Shown: positions 44,906 through 57,000, numbered from the stretch's first letter. The stretch is 64,000 nucleotides of DNA from Neoechinorhynchus agilis (GCA_051530055.1 CM121341.1:186001-250000), one strand, 5' to 3'. A program made the numbers and translations. The notes: generated by a model from the sequence alone, not told the origin.

Positions 44906-46690
44906 CAATTCTTTGGCGCCTTCATATCCGCCGTTTGATCCGCACTTCGCGACCTTGCACTTTTGTACAATAAAAACTCTAAGGTTTCTATATTATTCTC
45001 AACAATTTATTGTGCAAAAAGCCACCTTTCGTCAATAATGGCAGAAAACTCTCCAACGTCATACACCTCGTCGAGAACAGATGATTCCTCGGGGATCTTC
45101 AAGGAAACGTTTCGACCGGAACGGTTTGACATCTTGCCACATGAATCCGGATCAGAAAAACATTACAAGTTGTGGAAACGAAACTTCCAGTTCCTCTCTA
45201 ATCAACCTTCCAATAAACAAATTGAAAAACTGGAACTACTGTTTCTGTCTGTTGGCAGTATCGTCTATGAACTACTTGAGGATAGCAAATCGTATGATGA
45301 AGCTATGAACACTCTGGAAAAGTTGTATGAGCGAAAGCCAAACAAAATCCTGGCTCGACATCTATTGACGATGCGTAATCAAAACGACGACGAGGATATC
45401 GACTCATTCATACAAGCCTTGCGCTTGTTGGCCCGAGATTGCGTATTCGAAAATGTATCAAATGAACAATATCGCAACGATGCGATAAGGGATGCGTTTA
45501 TATCCGGATTAGAATCCGACTCGATCCGTCAACGTTTGTTAAAAAATGAAGATCTGGATTTCGATAGAGCTCTTCAACTCGCAAAATTCCTACAAATCTC
45601 TTACGAAGAACTAGAGCAATACAACCGTCGTTCCGAAGTGTCGATCAATGCTGTGCCTTCCGAAACTGATTGCTATTTCAGAAATATTGAGGAGGAAGAG
45701 ATGAGCGCTGCTCTCAATCGCCGGGCAAGTTCTCCCAAGAGAAAATGTTTCTTCTGTGGGGGTGGAATGTAGAGTAGCTTCGTTCTCATTCGCAATGTAA
45801 TGAATTCGCTCCTTTACACCCGATTGCTTCTCCCTGTCACCTTCTTCTATCACTGGCATCCTGGAAAATATGTGAGCGTAAAAGTTCCTTTTACCAGGAA
45901 CATCTTCGATCTCACTCTCATAACATGACAATGCTAGGGCCCAACGAACAAGGAGTGAATTTTCTACAATGGACAGAACTCGATATCGACCGAAAATAAA
46001 CTGCAAGGGTTTGTGGACCGTGAACATAGTAAAATGATTTCCATGAAGATAATCATGAAGACGTAACTATGACTTTCTCTATTGTAAAGGCATTTTGGAC
46101 ATAGACGAACCAAGGAATCAAGAAAGCTCATGCTAATCACTTAAGGCTCAGGGAGATTGGAAATGCTGTTCAATTAGGTCTGAAAGATGAGGCAGAAGAC
46201 CTGGAAAACACGATTCCCATGTGGAACAGCGAAAAGAAAAGGGAGAAACAGAGGGGCCGAAGAAGTTAGTGAGCAGAATGAACCCTTAGATCAGAAGGTG
46301 GAACATAATGAAAATGAATTGACGGATCGGAAGGACGATATGGATTTCCGACCAAGACGAAGCACGCGAGTACGATCGAAACCCGTTAGACCGCACGATG
46401 TCCTCCTTTAAAAAAGAAGGGGAACGAATGTAGTGGACATCCTATAGTGCACAATGGACTAATCAATAATGTGGGTTTAAACAACGAACTGAGTGTGTGT
46501 TGCAGATATGAAGGGGGCGTTGATTAGCGAATAAAACAAGTTGGTTTCAATCATGACAGTTAGTTTCCGCACAATATCAACATTTAGGAGAATCGAGTTG
46601 GGGGTAGTATTGGTGCCAGTGGCACCGAGAAGCGAATCTCAGAGCAGTTGAATGCAGAGGACCATCGGGAACATAAATAATCTCGAACGT
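44906..46690 (+). mobile_element. Ty3/Gypsy LTR retrotransposon fossil, broken
   Basis: Pieces of a Ty3/Gypsy-type element. An open gag-like stretch (about 45,038-45,772, plus strand) ends in a zinc-knuckle start, CFFCGG. An RNase H-like pol piece lies in the opposite orientation at about 45,770-46,027 (VPGKRNFYAHIFSRMP resembles the end of Ty3/Gypsy RNase H). An integrase-tail-like stretch with RRSTRVRSKPVRP at 46,187-46,411 is followed by a purine tract and a possible LTR start (TGTAGTGG) near 46,429. The reversed middle piece and missing protease, RT and integrase cores show a rearranged and incomplete copy. I could not confirm a matching pair of LTRs, so the outer limits are approximate. 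The gag stretch is long and open, so the copy may not be very old. Confidence 0.7.
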
Positions 46691-47239
46691 GTATAGAGGC
46701 TTTCAACGTAGCGATTTAATTAGGTTGGCCTGATTTCAAAGAGTTTAAAAGAAACTCGAAACTGTCCATAGGTTCAATGCTGAATTTTTTAACAGTTTTT
46801 TATGCAACACCTAAGAATGCAAATAAAATAGCTGTTAATTCAAAAAAATCGATCATAAAGATTACATGACCACTTTTCGCAGATTAATTTTTTAGCTTAA
46901 AAATGACGACAAAAATTAAAACCCGCGCCAAATCATTACACTGGCCGTGAATTCTTCTGTTTTTTCGCACCTTCGAAAACGCCGTCAGCTTTCTATCGCT
47001 ACATTCGTGTTCGTCACATCGCTCTTTTTTGTTCTCCGGCGAATCGGGCTGCTTTGGAGCTGGTGGTAGATTTGTACCAAGTGCAGATGTTTCAGCGGAT
47101 CGATGTAAGTAATTTTTCTCGAAATTATTGGCAGCGTTGTTTTTCCCATTTTCTTCTTAAAAATGTACTGCTTTATAGCTATAGCCGCCGAGTGCTTTAA
47201 ATCAAACCTTTGCTTGAATAAAGTTTTGTAGTGACTATT
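46691..47239. other. Unassigned stretch, no gene recognised
   Basis: About 550 bp between the Ty3/Gypsy fossil and the 3' end of an R2 fragment. The first half is AT-rich. The part from about 46,920 to 47,100 is richer in CpG and is followed at about 47,105 by GATCGATGTAAGTAAT, which fits a 5' splice-site consensus. No ORF of useful length and no recognisable repeat is seen. It could be element UTR or unique sequence. Confidence 0.4.
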
Positions 47240-48163
47240 GAATACCAGCTGCCAATCGCTACAGAATCGGCAAATTTAGTTTATATTTTTATTTCTTTAT
47301 TATTTCAATCTGGTTTTGTTAGTTGGTCGATATTCCTCTGTTGTTTTTTAACTTGTAGATTGTTTTTAACAATCGTAGAGAACAAGTTCACCCCATGAAG
47401 TGGTTCTGTAATTGCATTGGTTTCTGTGCTGCCGTTATTGGCGTGGTTAACGTGATCTATTCCGATAAACTGAACACACGTAGTCTTTTTAGTAGTACCG
47501 TCAAGTTCCTTCCTCGTGTTCCGACTACCAATCTGATTGTCTTAACATCGTGTTTTTTGAAATCGTATTGAGTTGCAATTTTTTCAGCGATAACTTTGTA
47601 TTTTGTTTCTTTTTCCGACATAATATTCTCGGTTGTCTTTTGTCGTCTCAGTGCACCGTAAAATCTATGATGTTTCCCTTTTTCCCGCGATCTAAGAATA
47701 TAATATCCGGTTTTTGGAGGTGACATTAGTTGTCGTAGATACGGTTTTCGGTAAGAACCCATCTAAAGTGTCCTTGGACTGCATCATGACGCTCTATCAT
47801 TTTCGTTGTATTTTTCGAGCATTGGTAGAGCACATGAATTTGGATCTCTGCTTGTGCAGTGCAGTTTCTGCAATTCTTACTTCGAGCATTGTTCATCCAA
47901 GACAGATTTGATGCTACCTCTAACAGTTGATACCGCATTGTGTAATTGTGATGGTTGTGTGGCCGGTATCGAAAAGTTAGCGCCGGATGATTGAAATGCC
48001 ATCCGTGAACGCGTCCATTCCTAGGTATTGAGTTGATGCGTTTTCCCACATTTTCTTGAGGTATTCTATATAGATGTTTCTCATGTTTTTCATTGAGGAT
48101 CCAGCGGTGCTGGTAAAATATTCCCCGAGATTTTTGTAAAGACGATGGTCCTCGTCGAGGTTT
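47240..48163 (-). mobile_element. R2-like LINE, 3' fragment (type I), C-terminal domain and 3' UTR
   Basis: Minus-strand C-terminal part of an R2 protein. Starting near 48,163 it reads NLDEDHRLYKNLGEYF, then FRYRPHNHHNYTM (in another frame), the CCHC knuckle CRNCTAQAEIQIHVLYQC near 47,880, then the EKETKYKVI / LLKRLRVFSLSE segment at 47,457-47,640. The tail matches the intact copy (59,252-63,403) to its last residues near 47,378 but carries in-frame stops after FSLSE and in the final stretch, plus frameshifts. The PD...D endonuclease segment is damaged. An AT-rich 3' UTR follows to about 47,240. No 28S sequence follows it, unlike the two elements to the right, so its 3' end is lost or it sits elsewhere. 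Confidence 0.8.
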
Positions 48164-50436
48164 TGATACATCATTCCGTATCTTGTGTTCAACAGCATTT
48201 GCCTTCTCCGTGATGGTCGTGGCCCCGACGAACGCCGCCTCATATTTGAGGTTTCGTACAGCGGCCTCCATATCACGTGTAAATGAACCATTTTTATCAG
48301 TTGGTACGAACGAATTGTAATTGCGATATTTGTCACGTTTATCTCTCTTATCCACTCGGATGTGCTCAGTTTCACCAACAGTATTCTTTGCCCTACTCAT
48401 ATAAGCCAAGAAGGCCGTACCTAAGTCAACTGGACTGTTGGGCAACGACTCTAAATCAAGGTCGTCATTGTAAGTTGTCATGACTGGCAGATCATCAAGA
48501 TGGGATAATGCCTGAAACTCCTCTTCGATTTTCTCTATCATGGTCAAACTGGAATCAATTTTGAGCTGGGCTACCCTAGACTTTTCCAGAATTCCGAGTA
48601 ATATAGGATCACGAGGACGTTTGATTAACGATTCTCGTGTAGACTCGACTTGCCTCTGATTCTGGGAGAGGATCTCTTTAAACTCAATCCTTTTCTTAGC
48701 CAATATTTTACTGACTGTCGAGCGAAATTTAGCTCGTATTTGCGTGTGATTAGAACTGCGTATGAGATCAGTAGGGGAAGCACCAAAAATTTGAGTAACG
48801 ACAGAAAGTTGATCTTGTTGTGTCAAAGTACTTTCGGATAAATCCGTAGAGCCAGAATTGACATCTTTAGGAGGCAAGACCACAACGGGATCACCTTCAA
48901 TCTTCTTTTCAGTAAGAGGGGATGGGAGCGAAGGCCCAATTATCGATTCAACAAGATGAGGAAGAATAGTGGCTATAACCGCCCTAGCCCTAGAGAGCAA
49001 TCTTCTAGTAACCATTGATATGCGGGCTTGGCGGGTAGTGAGAGCCTCAAATGTAGGGCAGAAAACACCCAAGCCAGTAATGAGACCACCAGCCATCAAT
49101 TCTTCTTCCGAAAGGAGTTTAAGCTTAAAGAGTTGAGCGGCAACGAGAACACGTATGAGGAGGAGGGTCGAGGTGTTGCGCTTAATTTTAATCGTGTGAT
49201 TGGATTTAGTTCCATCAAACACTTCACGAACGGACAGTTCATCGTCCATGTCAAGATCTGCGAATGTCCGATGAAAAAGATGATGAGCCCAACCATGAAT
49301 GTTCTGGAATGAAGAGGCAGATTGCCCTATCCTTTTACCACAGTCAATGCATGTCTTACGAGCTACGACATACAAATCATAATAATCACTAGGACTAAGA
49401 AGAGTTTCAGGACTGAAATGTTGCTCGTATTTGCTTATTTCACTCGATTTCAAGATACAGGGGCGAGCTATATCTTTATAGAAAGCGAGGAATGCGTCAA
49501 GGAAAGCTCTCCTTTCAATGAAGGGCGTATCCGTAGGCAATACAGCCATTTCAAAACCACCCTGTCTAAAAGCTAGTCCTCGAAGAGAAGAGTCGGCTCC
49601 GTATACATCGTCAGGGTGACAAGAGAATACAGTGAGGGCGAACTCAACCATACTCTTCTGCGAACCCGTAATCAGACGATAGATACTTAAAGCCTTCAAA
49701 TTAGATGAATCTCCGGTAGATGGTGGCACAACGGCCTCTGGTAAAGAAGACCCGGCAACAGAGGTCGACGACAATGGGATGGTTGCCTCAACGTTAGAAG
49801 TCGAAGGTGGCGGAGCAGAAGCTATTTGACAAGGCTCTACACCAACATGCGAAATCTGAACGGGTTTAGCGAATTGCGGCTCACGCACGGTGGTGGTCTC
49901 CACCGTATACGTCGCCTCAAGAGAAATATTCGACTCGCGCTGGGCAGTGGTCTCTGCCTTTGGCGCCGTCTGGGCCGCGGGTGTCTCATCTATCACATTT
50001 ACACGATTGGCGTTAGCAACGTCCACTGACACACCTCGCGCGCCCCTCAACCCGTATATAGCGTTAAATCGTGCAACGAGTTGGTCTCTTGACATATATG
50101 GTGTACCTCGAAGATTGGCGGTAGGATTGTCTTCGAGAATATACCCAGTAGGTTGGCGCACCTTCGGGGCCTTGGGGGTCAAAGGTTCTCCCAATGGTTG
50201 CGCAGAAGCACTCACACGACTAATATCTACAGCTTTATCACCCTTGGGCAAGATGGAAATGACAGACCTCACATTCCGAACGGGAGAGAGAGGTACGTTA
50301 TATACCGGAGTGTATCCGTATAGAGAACGACCCTGCACCTGCTCGTACGGAATATAAGTTCCCTCACTTATCATCTTTTCCAACATGCGAGCATGAGTTA
50401 AGTTTGAATCACGATGTTGCATGGAGAAGAGTTGGT
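48164..50436 (-). CDS. Unrecognised long ORF in a 2.27-kb insert (possibly virus-derived)
   Basis: An open frame runs on the minus strand from 50,488 to 47,726 (920 codons). Its first about 20 and last about 145 codons read R2 sequence out of frame, so the foreign part is about 750 residues, with candidate starts at 50,422 or 50,386. I do not recognise the protein. It has a Pro-rich N-terminus (YGYTPVYNVPLSP), a Ser/Thr/Pro-rich low-complexity stretch, a central globular part with a CIDCGKRIG motif and a helix-rich segment (TLLLIRVLVAAQLFKLKLL), and a charged C-terminal part ending DKRDKRDKYRNY. No RT, transposase, signal peptide or clear membrane segment is visible. The layout would suit a structural or nucleoprotein-like viral product, but that is a guess. 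It looks whole while the R2 around it is decayed. Confidence 0.5.
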
Positions 50437-53237
50437 TCTTACCGAATGCTTTATCGACAAAAAACTCAGTCCTCGTTTGCTTCTCCACTGCTCGTCAATA
50501 CGTGTCAAGTTAGTAGACGATATGTCCCAGGATGCTTCGAGCTCAGCAATCAGGGCCTGAGTTTGCGTAAGTTGGGCACGCTCCGTAGCAGCAGAAAGAG
50601 ACCTCAGAAGGTCTAAACCCTCCTCCAATGTAATTTCCTTCAATGGAGTGCCCCCGTGGTATTTTACTGGATCCCTTTCCATGATGGCCTTTAGCTTTAT
50701 GCCGTTTACCCTTAATTTAGATTCACGGTCCACCATGAGCTTAGAGCTTTTGTAACTATGATGATATGTCAGACACTTATCAGGGCTCAAGAAAAGCTTG
50801 CATTCTTTGAGCTTACTTTGAAGAGTGTCTATCATTGCTTGGAGGTCCGGATAATTGTCAGCTAATAATAGTACGTCATCTGCATATACCAAATGCGACA
50901 GGCGATGGTCTTTCTTTAGCTGGCATCCCGTATCGAGTTTTCGGACGTCATGCAGTGCCTCGTCTACGCACAGCGCGAACAGCAAAGGAGAGAGGGGGTC
51001 CCCTTGCTTTACTCCTCTCAAGAAATTAATGGGATCTGAGGGTCTGGCGTTAGACATACGGATCCTCGTAGTACTTCCACGGTATGTGCTCATGACGTAT
51101 CTTTGCCGATACGCAAGACATCCCTTTCTACGAAGTGCTTCCTCTACAGCAGCGTGCGAAACGGTGTCAAAAGCACTCTTGATGTCAAAAACAGCTACTG
51201 CGAGAGGTTGCTTGTTTGCCCGCTTTTCTCTTACTACACTACGGAGAGTGAGAAGATTGGCCATACATGCCGATCGGTCAAACGCCGTTTGTCCTTCGTC
51301 CAGAGAGCATACTCTACGAAGCCGTTGCAGAATAATGCGGTGCAGGACGCGCATTAAAACGGAGGAGATCGTAATTGATCTCTAGGTCGACTGAGTTGGT
51401 AGCTTCTCCGGTGACGCACTTGATTTGGGCAACAGAATTGTTTTTGACTCACTCCATGATTGTGGATGGCCTCCATGTTGCATGACGAAGTTGAAAAGCA
51501 ACGTCGTGCCCAGAAGTAGCGGATCGAATGTGCGAACATCACGAACCGTTATCTTATCCGGACCCGGTGCGCTTGAAGCTTTGATGCTTTTAAGGGCATC
51601 TTCAACCTCCACCGTTGTGATTACCGGCCACCGCATTTCGAGCGACTGCTGTTGATATGCAACAGTACTTTCCAGCAGACGCTCAGTCCAATGCTCCCTT
51701 CGTATAAAGGACGATAATGATCAACTGTTTCTTGATGACTCAGTTGACACTCTTCGCTCAGTATTTTTATACACTTCGGCTGCCAACTTTGAAGTGTTTG
51801 CGTAGTAAAGAGTTCGATTTCGTCTCCCCTTGAGCATACCGTCCTGGAACCTCGTAATTCGGCGACACCTAACACACGGGTAGGTGCCCGATTCGTTCGT
51901 CCACACGTTGTACGCGTGAGTTCCGATTCCGGGGCAAAAGATTCGACGCACTTGTCGTTCATAAGGCGAGCGTCAGAGACGCTTTGCGCAACTTGCGCAT
52001 AGTACTCTGTCTTGAACCTCCATTGTTATTTTCGTCACTACGTTTTTCTGCAATGAATAATTGCCCATCACGTGGTAGGCAATAGCACAGAGAGCCTGCC
52101 TCGGACCTTTCCTCAACTTGATTTTAAAACCAAGCTGTCGCGCCTGGGAAACTTCCGGCACCCCAACACTACGGCCACACCGAAGACACTGTGCATATTG
52201 CGTAACAGCAGCGTCAATAGTCTCCATTAATGGATCCGTCCGATCGACGGGGGATTTCTCTCTCCGTCTCAAGGAAACCCTTGTATCTTGGATGAAAGTT
52301 TTTCTTGTTCAGCACATCCAGTACGCTCTCATATGCCTCGACCACTGTAAAAACAGATGGCTCGACTTTACAGTCTGCCTCTGCTGTTTCCCCTTCCCAC
52401 TGGCGTAACGACTGTGTCATATGAAGAACACGGCAATTCCTTGCCACCTACAATGGTAGGAACGGACAGAAGATAGGCTTCCTTCTGTTAGGACTTCAAA
52501 TATCCCCGGGGGTTCGCGCTCCTCGCTAGCCAGCTCGATGACCGATTGTTCGATTGATGGATCCATTATTTAGTTTCTTTCCTTTAAAGTCACGGATACA
52601 GCCACCTTGCTCTCGACGCCTGCAGGCGTTCATATGACTACGCATTGACACATAGTTTTCTGACTTATATGTCGAACACGCCGGGCACTGAAACCACACT
52701 CAGGTTGCTCCGTGTTCGAACATAAGATGTTCTTTCAATACTTTTGTCCGGTTACTTCAGTGGAACGTGGCATTACATTCTCGGCATTTCACTGGTCCCT
52801 CTGGTTCTGTGCTTTCTATCATCAAGCCACCTTTGCCTACTAAAAGGGCTACCTTTTCGACTGTATCGTCATCATACAACGCTTTTGCCTTTGCATGATG
52901 CTTTTTCGAGCACGTTTTGTAATGTTGGTCAATAGAGCCTATCGCCCCTTTTTGCAAGCCCGCATATCCATCTCACCGCCTGTTTGTAAGATGGAGACAT
53001 GTGTTGGATTGTCAACTTCACTTTTGATTTTCCCGTATGTACAACTCTAGGATCGCATATTGGACATTTTATTGATTCTTGAAGAACACGATGGTACTAA
53101 AGGTACACACTTGTAAGCTGTTGATCACTCTGTAATTGTTGATGAGCGTCATCTGAAACGAGGAGCACCAAGTCCCCGGCGGAAGGGGGTGTACCAAATT
53201 GCTTTTCATCAATATTTAGGTTACTTGGAGAAGTCAT
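50437..53237 (-). mobile_element. R2-like LINE, 5' two-thirds (type II), damaged and chimeric
   Basis: It begins at the 28S-derived ATGACTTCTCC (53,237) and reads MTSPSNLNIDEKQ. Finger remnants follow: KCPICDPRVV near 53,060, KCRECNATFH near 52,760 and QCPACSTYKSENY near 52,690. Then come HPRYK (near 52,290), YAQCLRCGRS, the OTU-like LCAIAYHV stretch with an internal deletion, FCPGIGTHAYNVW, and the RT: VAVFDIKSAFDTVSH, RGVKQGDPLSP and LVYADDVLLLADN (50,398-51,354). Several stops and frameshifts break it, including one TAG at 51,382-51,384 between KLPTQST and RSITISS. The RT closely resembles the type II copy at 53,920-58,217. After IDEQWRSK (near 50,470) the match switches to type I sequence (SFLSIKHSV), then the insert begins. 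The thumb segment between is missing. Confidence 0.85.
50471..51381 (-). pseudogene. R2 reverse transcriptase core, longest open stretch of the damaged copy
   Basis: Open minus-strand frame covering RT motifs. The motif A aspartate is in VFDIKSAFDTVSH, motif B in RGVKQGDPLSPLLFALC, and the catalytic pair in YADDVLLLAD. LSPDKCLTYH and VKYHGGTPLKE follow, as in R2. YHGG replaces the family YLGG/YPGG. In the intact protein this block lies about residues 745-1045. The frame is preceded by a stop codon and followed by a chimeric junction, so no complete protein can come from it. Confidence 0.85.
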
Positions 53238-53265
53238 AGTTACGTGCGCCGTTTACTCGTTATAA
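53238..53265 (-). rRNA. 28S rRNA sliver at R2 5' junction
   Basis: On the minus strand, GAGTAAACGGCG and GTAACTATGAC correspond to the conserved 28S sequence just upstream of the R2 site (GGGTAAACGGCGGGAGTAACTATGACTCTCTTAAGG). The match lasts only about 28 bp before unrelated AT-rich sequence. GGGAG is changed to GCAC-like sequence. Confidence 0.7.
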
Positions 53266-53517
53266 AAACAGTCATCAATTTAAAAATTAAAACACGTAAT
53301 CATGCAGTATCTTCGGATTTTTCGAAAATAACAAAAGGAAAACAGAAATCGACTGAATTGCTTAAGTGCTGCTTCAGGTTTTCGTTGTTTATATCGAAAA
53401 CCAGTTGCGATTGTTAAAAAATCAAGAGAGTATTGGTTTTGATATTGATTATTATTACCTTTGTTCGGCTTTATAGTATTAGTTACTTTCCTTCATGGTT
53501 TGCTATGTCGCTCGATG
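53266..53517. other. Unassigned AT-rich spacer
   Basis: About 250 bp between the 28S sliver and the next 28S-containing flank. No gene, no RNA motif and no match to other parts of this window was seen. Confidence 0.4.
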
Positions 53518-53887
53518 AAAAAATGGAAGGTTTGTAGGCTTCCCCTGGCTGCTGCATTGGCCATGTAGATTGCTGTTTGCCGGTTTAGGCCAAATTTTGC
53601 TAAGCGGTTGAGAAAGGTTGTTGAGAAAGATCGTCGTGACCCGATACGAATTCCAACTGTAGACCTGAATCACTGAATAAGTAAAGAAACAATGATGGTA
53701 GTGGTATTTCACCGACGCGGCCTCCCTCCTATTCTACGCCCATCATGTTTCTTCACAGAGACTGACTAGAGTCAAGCTCAACAGGGTCCTCTTTCCCCGC
53801 CGTTACTCTCCAAGCCCGTTCCCCTTGGCTGTGGTTTCGCTAGGCTGCAGACAGGGACAGTAGGAATCTCAATAATCCATTCATGCA

Positions 53888-53919
<32 letters not shown>
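53518..53919 (-). rRNA. 28S rRNA fragment downstream of the R2 site, plus 150 bp tail
   Basis: Read on the minus strand from 53,919: TAGCCAAATGCCTCGTCATC, TAATTAGTGACG, GCGAAACCACAGCCAAGGGG, GACCCTGTTGAGCTTGACTC and GTGAAATACCACTAC, all hallmark 28S sequence immediately 3' of the R2 cleavage site. Clear 28S similarity runs to about TTTCTTTACTTATTCAGTG (near 53,670). The remaining 150 bp to 53,518 are unrecognised. Normally constant bases are changed, for example GGAGAGTAACGGCGGGG where 28S has GGCAGAATCAGCGGGG. Probably a pseudo-rDNA fragment. Nearly identical to 58,708-59,107. Confidence 0.88.
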
Positions 53920-54077
53920 GAGCTACATTTATTCAAAGAAAAAAAATTACAAGCTTCTCGTAATCGACATCATTTTATTATTATTAGTTCCGGTTGTTAA
54001 TTATTGCTCAACTTATTTGTCTTCTCTATTATATTTTGTTGAAGGATAGTTAGCTGTCCTTCCTTATCTTGGTATTT

Positions 54078-57000
54078 TCAATTTTTGAGCATAAATCGTC
54101 TTCCGCAGAAGGCGTGAAAGACGCGAATGGACTGTTCCGCCGCCGTCCTTGCCATGTTGATAGCAGTCTTTGTCCCTAGAGAGAGTATACGAAGGCGGTT
54201 TAAAAGTTCCGCACTAAATGTTCCTCTTGATCCTACTGCAATGCCTATGGTCGAGACTTTATGTTGAGGAACTTTATACTTTTCAGCGACACTTGATATA
54301 ATCGACCTATATTTTTCTTCCTTGTGAGTCATTACTTCATCGGCACGTTTTAAACTAGTTTCATAATAAACGGCAACGTCTAGAATGTATACCTTGTCGG
54401 TGTCCCGCTGACGAAGGATAAGGTCAGGTTTATATAGTTGTCCTTCACTGTCGTGGAACTTGTTTTCACTTGAGACGTCAAACTGTGTACCATATTTGTT
54501 TTTAATAGCCCAAATTAATCGTCCCTGAACTTTATCGTGGCGCCAGGTCATAGGAATCGATGATGCATCGCACGCGTTGAGTACATGTGCACACATCTCT
54601 GCCGTTGCTGTGCAGTGCCTGCATCCTTTTGTGCGCTGTTTATCCATCCGACTTAAAACGGTGCCCACTTCCAATAGTTGTAAACGCAGCTTCACTTGCT
54701 CAACATAGGAACTGTGGTATCCCTGTCTGTATCTAAACGTAATCAAACTTCGGTCGAATTTACCACCGGCGAAGCACTCAATACCCGTTCCTTGGGTTGT
54801 CGTAGCCTTCCAATGTTTTAGGCAGTCCTCAGCAAAGCTGTCATGACAGATCAGTTCCCTACGTTCCTCATTTTTACGTATATCGATGCTTATACTGTTT
54901 GAGCCCATGTCAAGTGATTTGAGCTCTTTTTCCATATCTACTTGATTTCCGTACTTATTTAAAACTGCTCGAATTGCTTTAATTCTGGCATTCCTAATTT
55001 CATGAGCTATGGAACGAAATCCCAAACCGCCTTTCGATAAAGGCAAATAGAATGCCCCGTCATTTACGTAGCGAGGTAGGTCTAGCAATTTTTTAATTCT
55101 TGAGCGCCATTGCTCGTCTATGCGAGCAAGGCTAGTAGCAGAGACATCCCAAGCAGCGTTCAACCTACCCAGTAAGCGAGGAACCCCATAATCATTAAGC
55201 AAATGAGCTGCTTGCGTCCTAGTGAGCTGAGCAGTTTTTACCTGTGCGAAAAGCCTATTCAATTCGAAGAGCGCTTCTTCTAGTGTAGTATCTTTCCACG
55301 GCGTTCCCCCGGGGTACCTAATGGGATCGCCTTCCAACACGGCAGCTTATTTAACGCCCCCAATGCTTACCTCTGATTTATAATCGACGACCAATGTGCC
55401 GCGTTTGAAGGTTTGTCGATAGGTAACGCACTTTTCTGGGCATAGCATAAGTTGCATCTTGCTCAACGTTTCTTGTAATACATCGATCATTCTTTGCAGG
55501 TTCGGGTAGTCGTCAGCAACCAGAAGAATGTCGTCCGCATATACCAGATGAGATATACGAACGTCCGTTTTTAGTTTAACTCCAAGGTTAAGTTGTCTGA
55601 CTTTCTGTAATGCTTCGTCCAGAACTAAAGCGAAAACAAAAGGAGAGAGCGGGTCTCCCTGCCTAACTCCTCTTCGAAAACTTATGGGTTCGCTTGGTTT
55701 GCAGTTATTCATTCGTATTCTTGTTCGACTCGAACTGTATGACTTCAAAATATATCTATGTAAGTATCGAGGGCATCCTTTTGAGCGAAGAGCCGCGTCA
55801 ATATCGTGGTGCGAGACGGTATCGAACGCGCTCTTGATATCTAATATGGCCACTGCCGCAGGTTCCTTAGCGTTCCTTTTTTCTCTTAGCAAGCACTTGA
55901 GGACAAGGAGGTTGGCCATACAGGCTGATGGGTCAAAAGCTGTTTGGCCCTCATCGATGTTGCACGTTGCCCGGATCCTCTTCAAAATAATACGGTGAAA
56001 TATCCGCATTAGAATAGAAGATATGGTAATTGGACGCCACCCATCTTGTGTGCGTAGCTTTCCGGGAGGAGCACTTGGTTTAGGAATCAAAATTGTTTTC
56101 GACTCCAACCATGATTTAGGAGCCTCGCCGCATTGTAGCACATAATTGAATAGAAGGTTCATCCCAATGAGAAGAGGGTCGAAAGTCCGTATGTCTCTAA
56201 TACTTATTCTGTCGGGACCTTGTGCGCTAGAAGCTTTGATACAATCGAGTGCCTCCTTTACCTCATCGACGGAGACGAGTGGAAATGGGTCTACTCCTGG
56301 ATACCTATCTGTCATGCACGAACTTCCATGCGACGTGTCAAGTGAAGTACCACCTTCAAATAGGTTGCGATAGTGCGAAACTGTATCTTGGAACTCCAAT
56401 GGACAATTAACCCTGTCAGCACTTTTAAAGACTTCATTTGCCAGCTTCGACGTATTGGAGAAGTAAAGTGCTCTGTTTCGTCTTTTGTCAAGCTCTCGAT
56501 TATGGGCCTTTGTCAGACCTCGGCAGCGAGTGCATGGATAGATACTGCCTTCGTCGGCCCAGACACAAAAGACGTTCGCCCCAGTTCCCGGACAGAGGAT
56601 ACGACGCACTTTGTGATCATCCGGACTGTAGACCAACCAATCGCAAGAGTACGCAGATGCGGCAGCAAACAAAGCGAAAATTGGAGAGATTACTCTGCCC
56701 AAGAGAAAACCGTTCAGATGGTCTTCTAGGGAAATGTTGGCGTCTGGAACATTATTAGCTATCAAACGATAGTATCCTATATTACTGTTAATCTCACTGA
56801 CCAATTTTTCAGAGACTTTCTTCCATCGTGCTGGGTTTCGGTAGACATGGTACGCGATCGCGCAAAGCGATTGTGTTGCACCTCTTCTCAATTTGATTAT
56901 TCTAAGGCCGGCTTGTCTGGCTTTCGAGACTTCGGGACTCACCTTACTGCGTCCGCATCTTAGGTAATCTTCATACCGTGTAGCAGCCATCTCGACAAAG

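Noticed and set aside
47740-50450. Inverted 13-bp match TTCGGTAAGAACC at about 47,745 (plus) and 50,436 (minus), possible terminal repeats of the insert
   Set aside because: The 47,745 copy lies inside R2 coding sequence, 400 bp beyond the insert edge, and both occurrences are explained by R2 codons. Likely coincidence.
47240-53237. A single R2 element spanning the whole interval, simply interrupted by one insert
   Set aside because: The parts left and right of about 50,470 match different R2 subfamilies and thumb sequence is missing, so a composite origin fits better.
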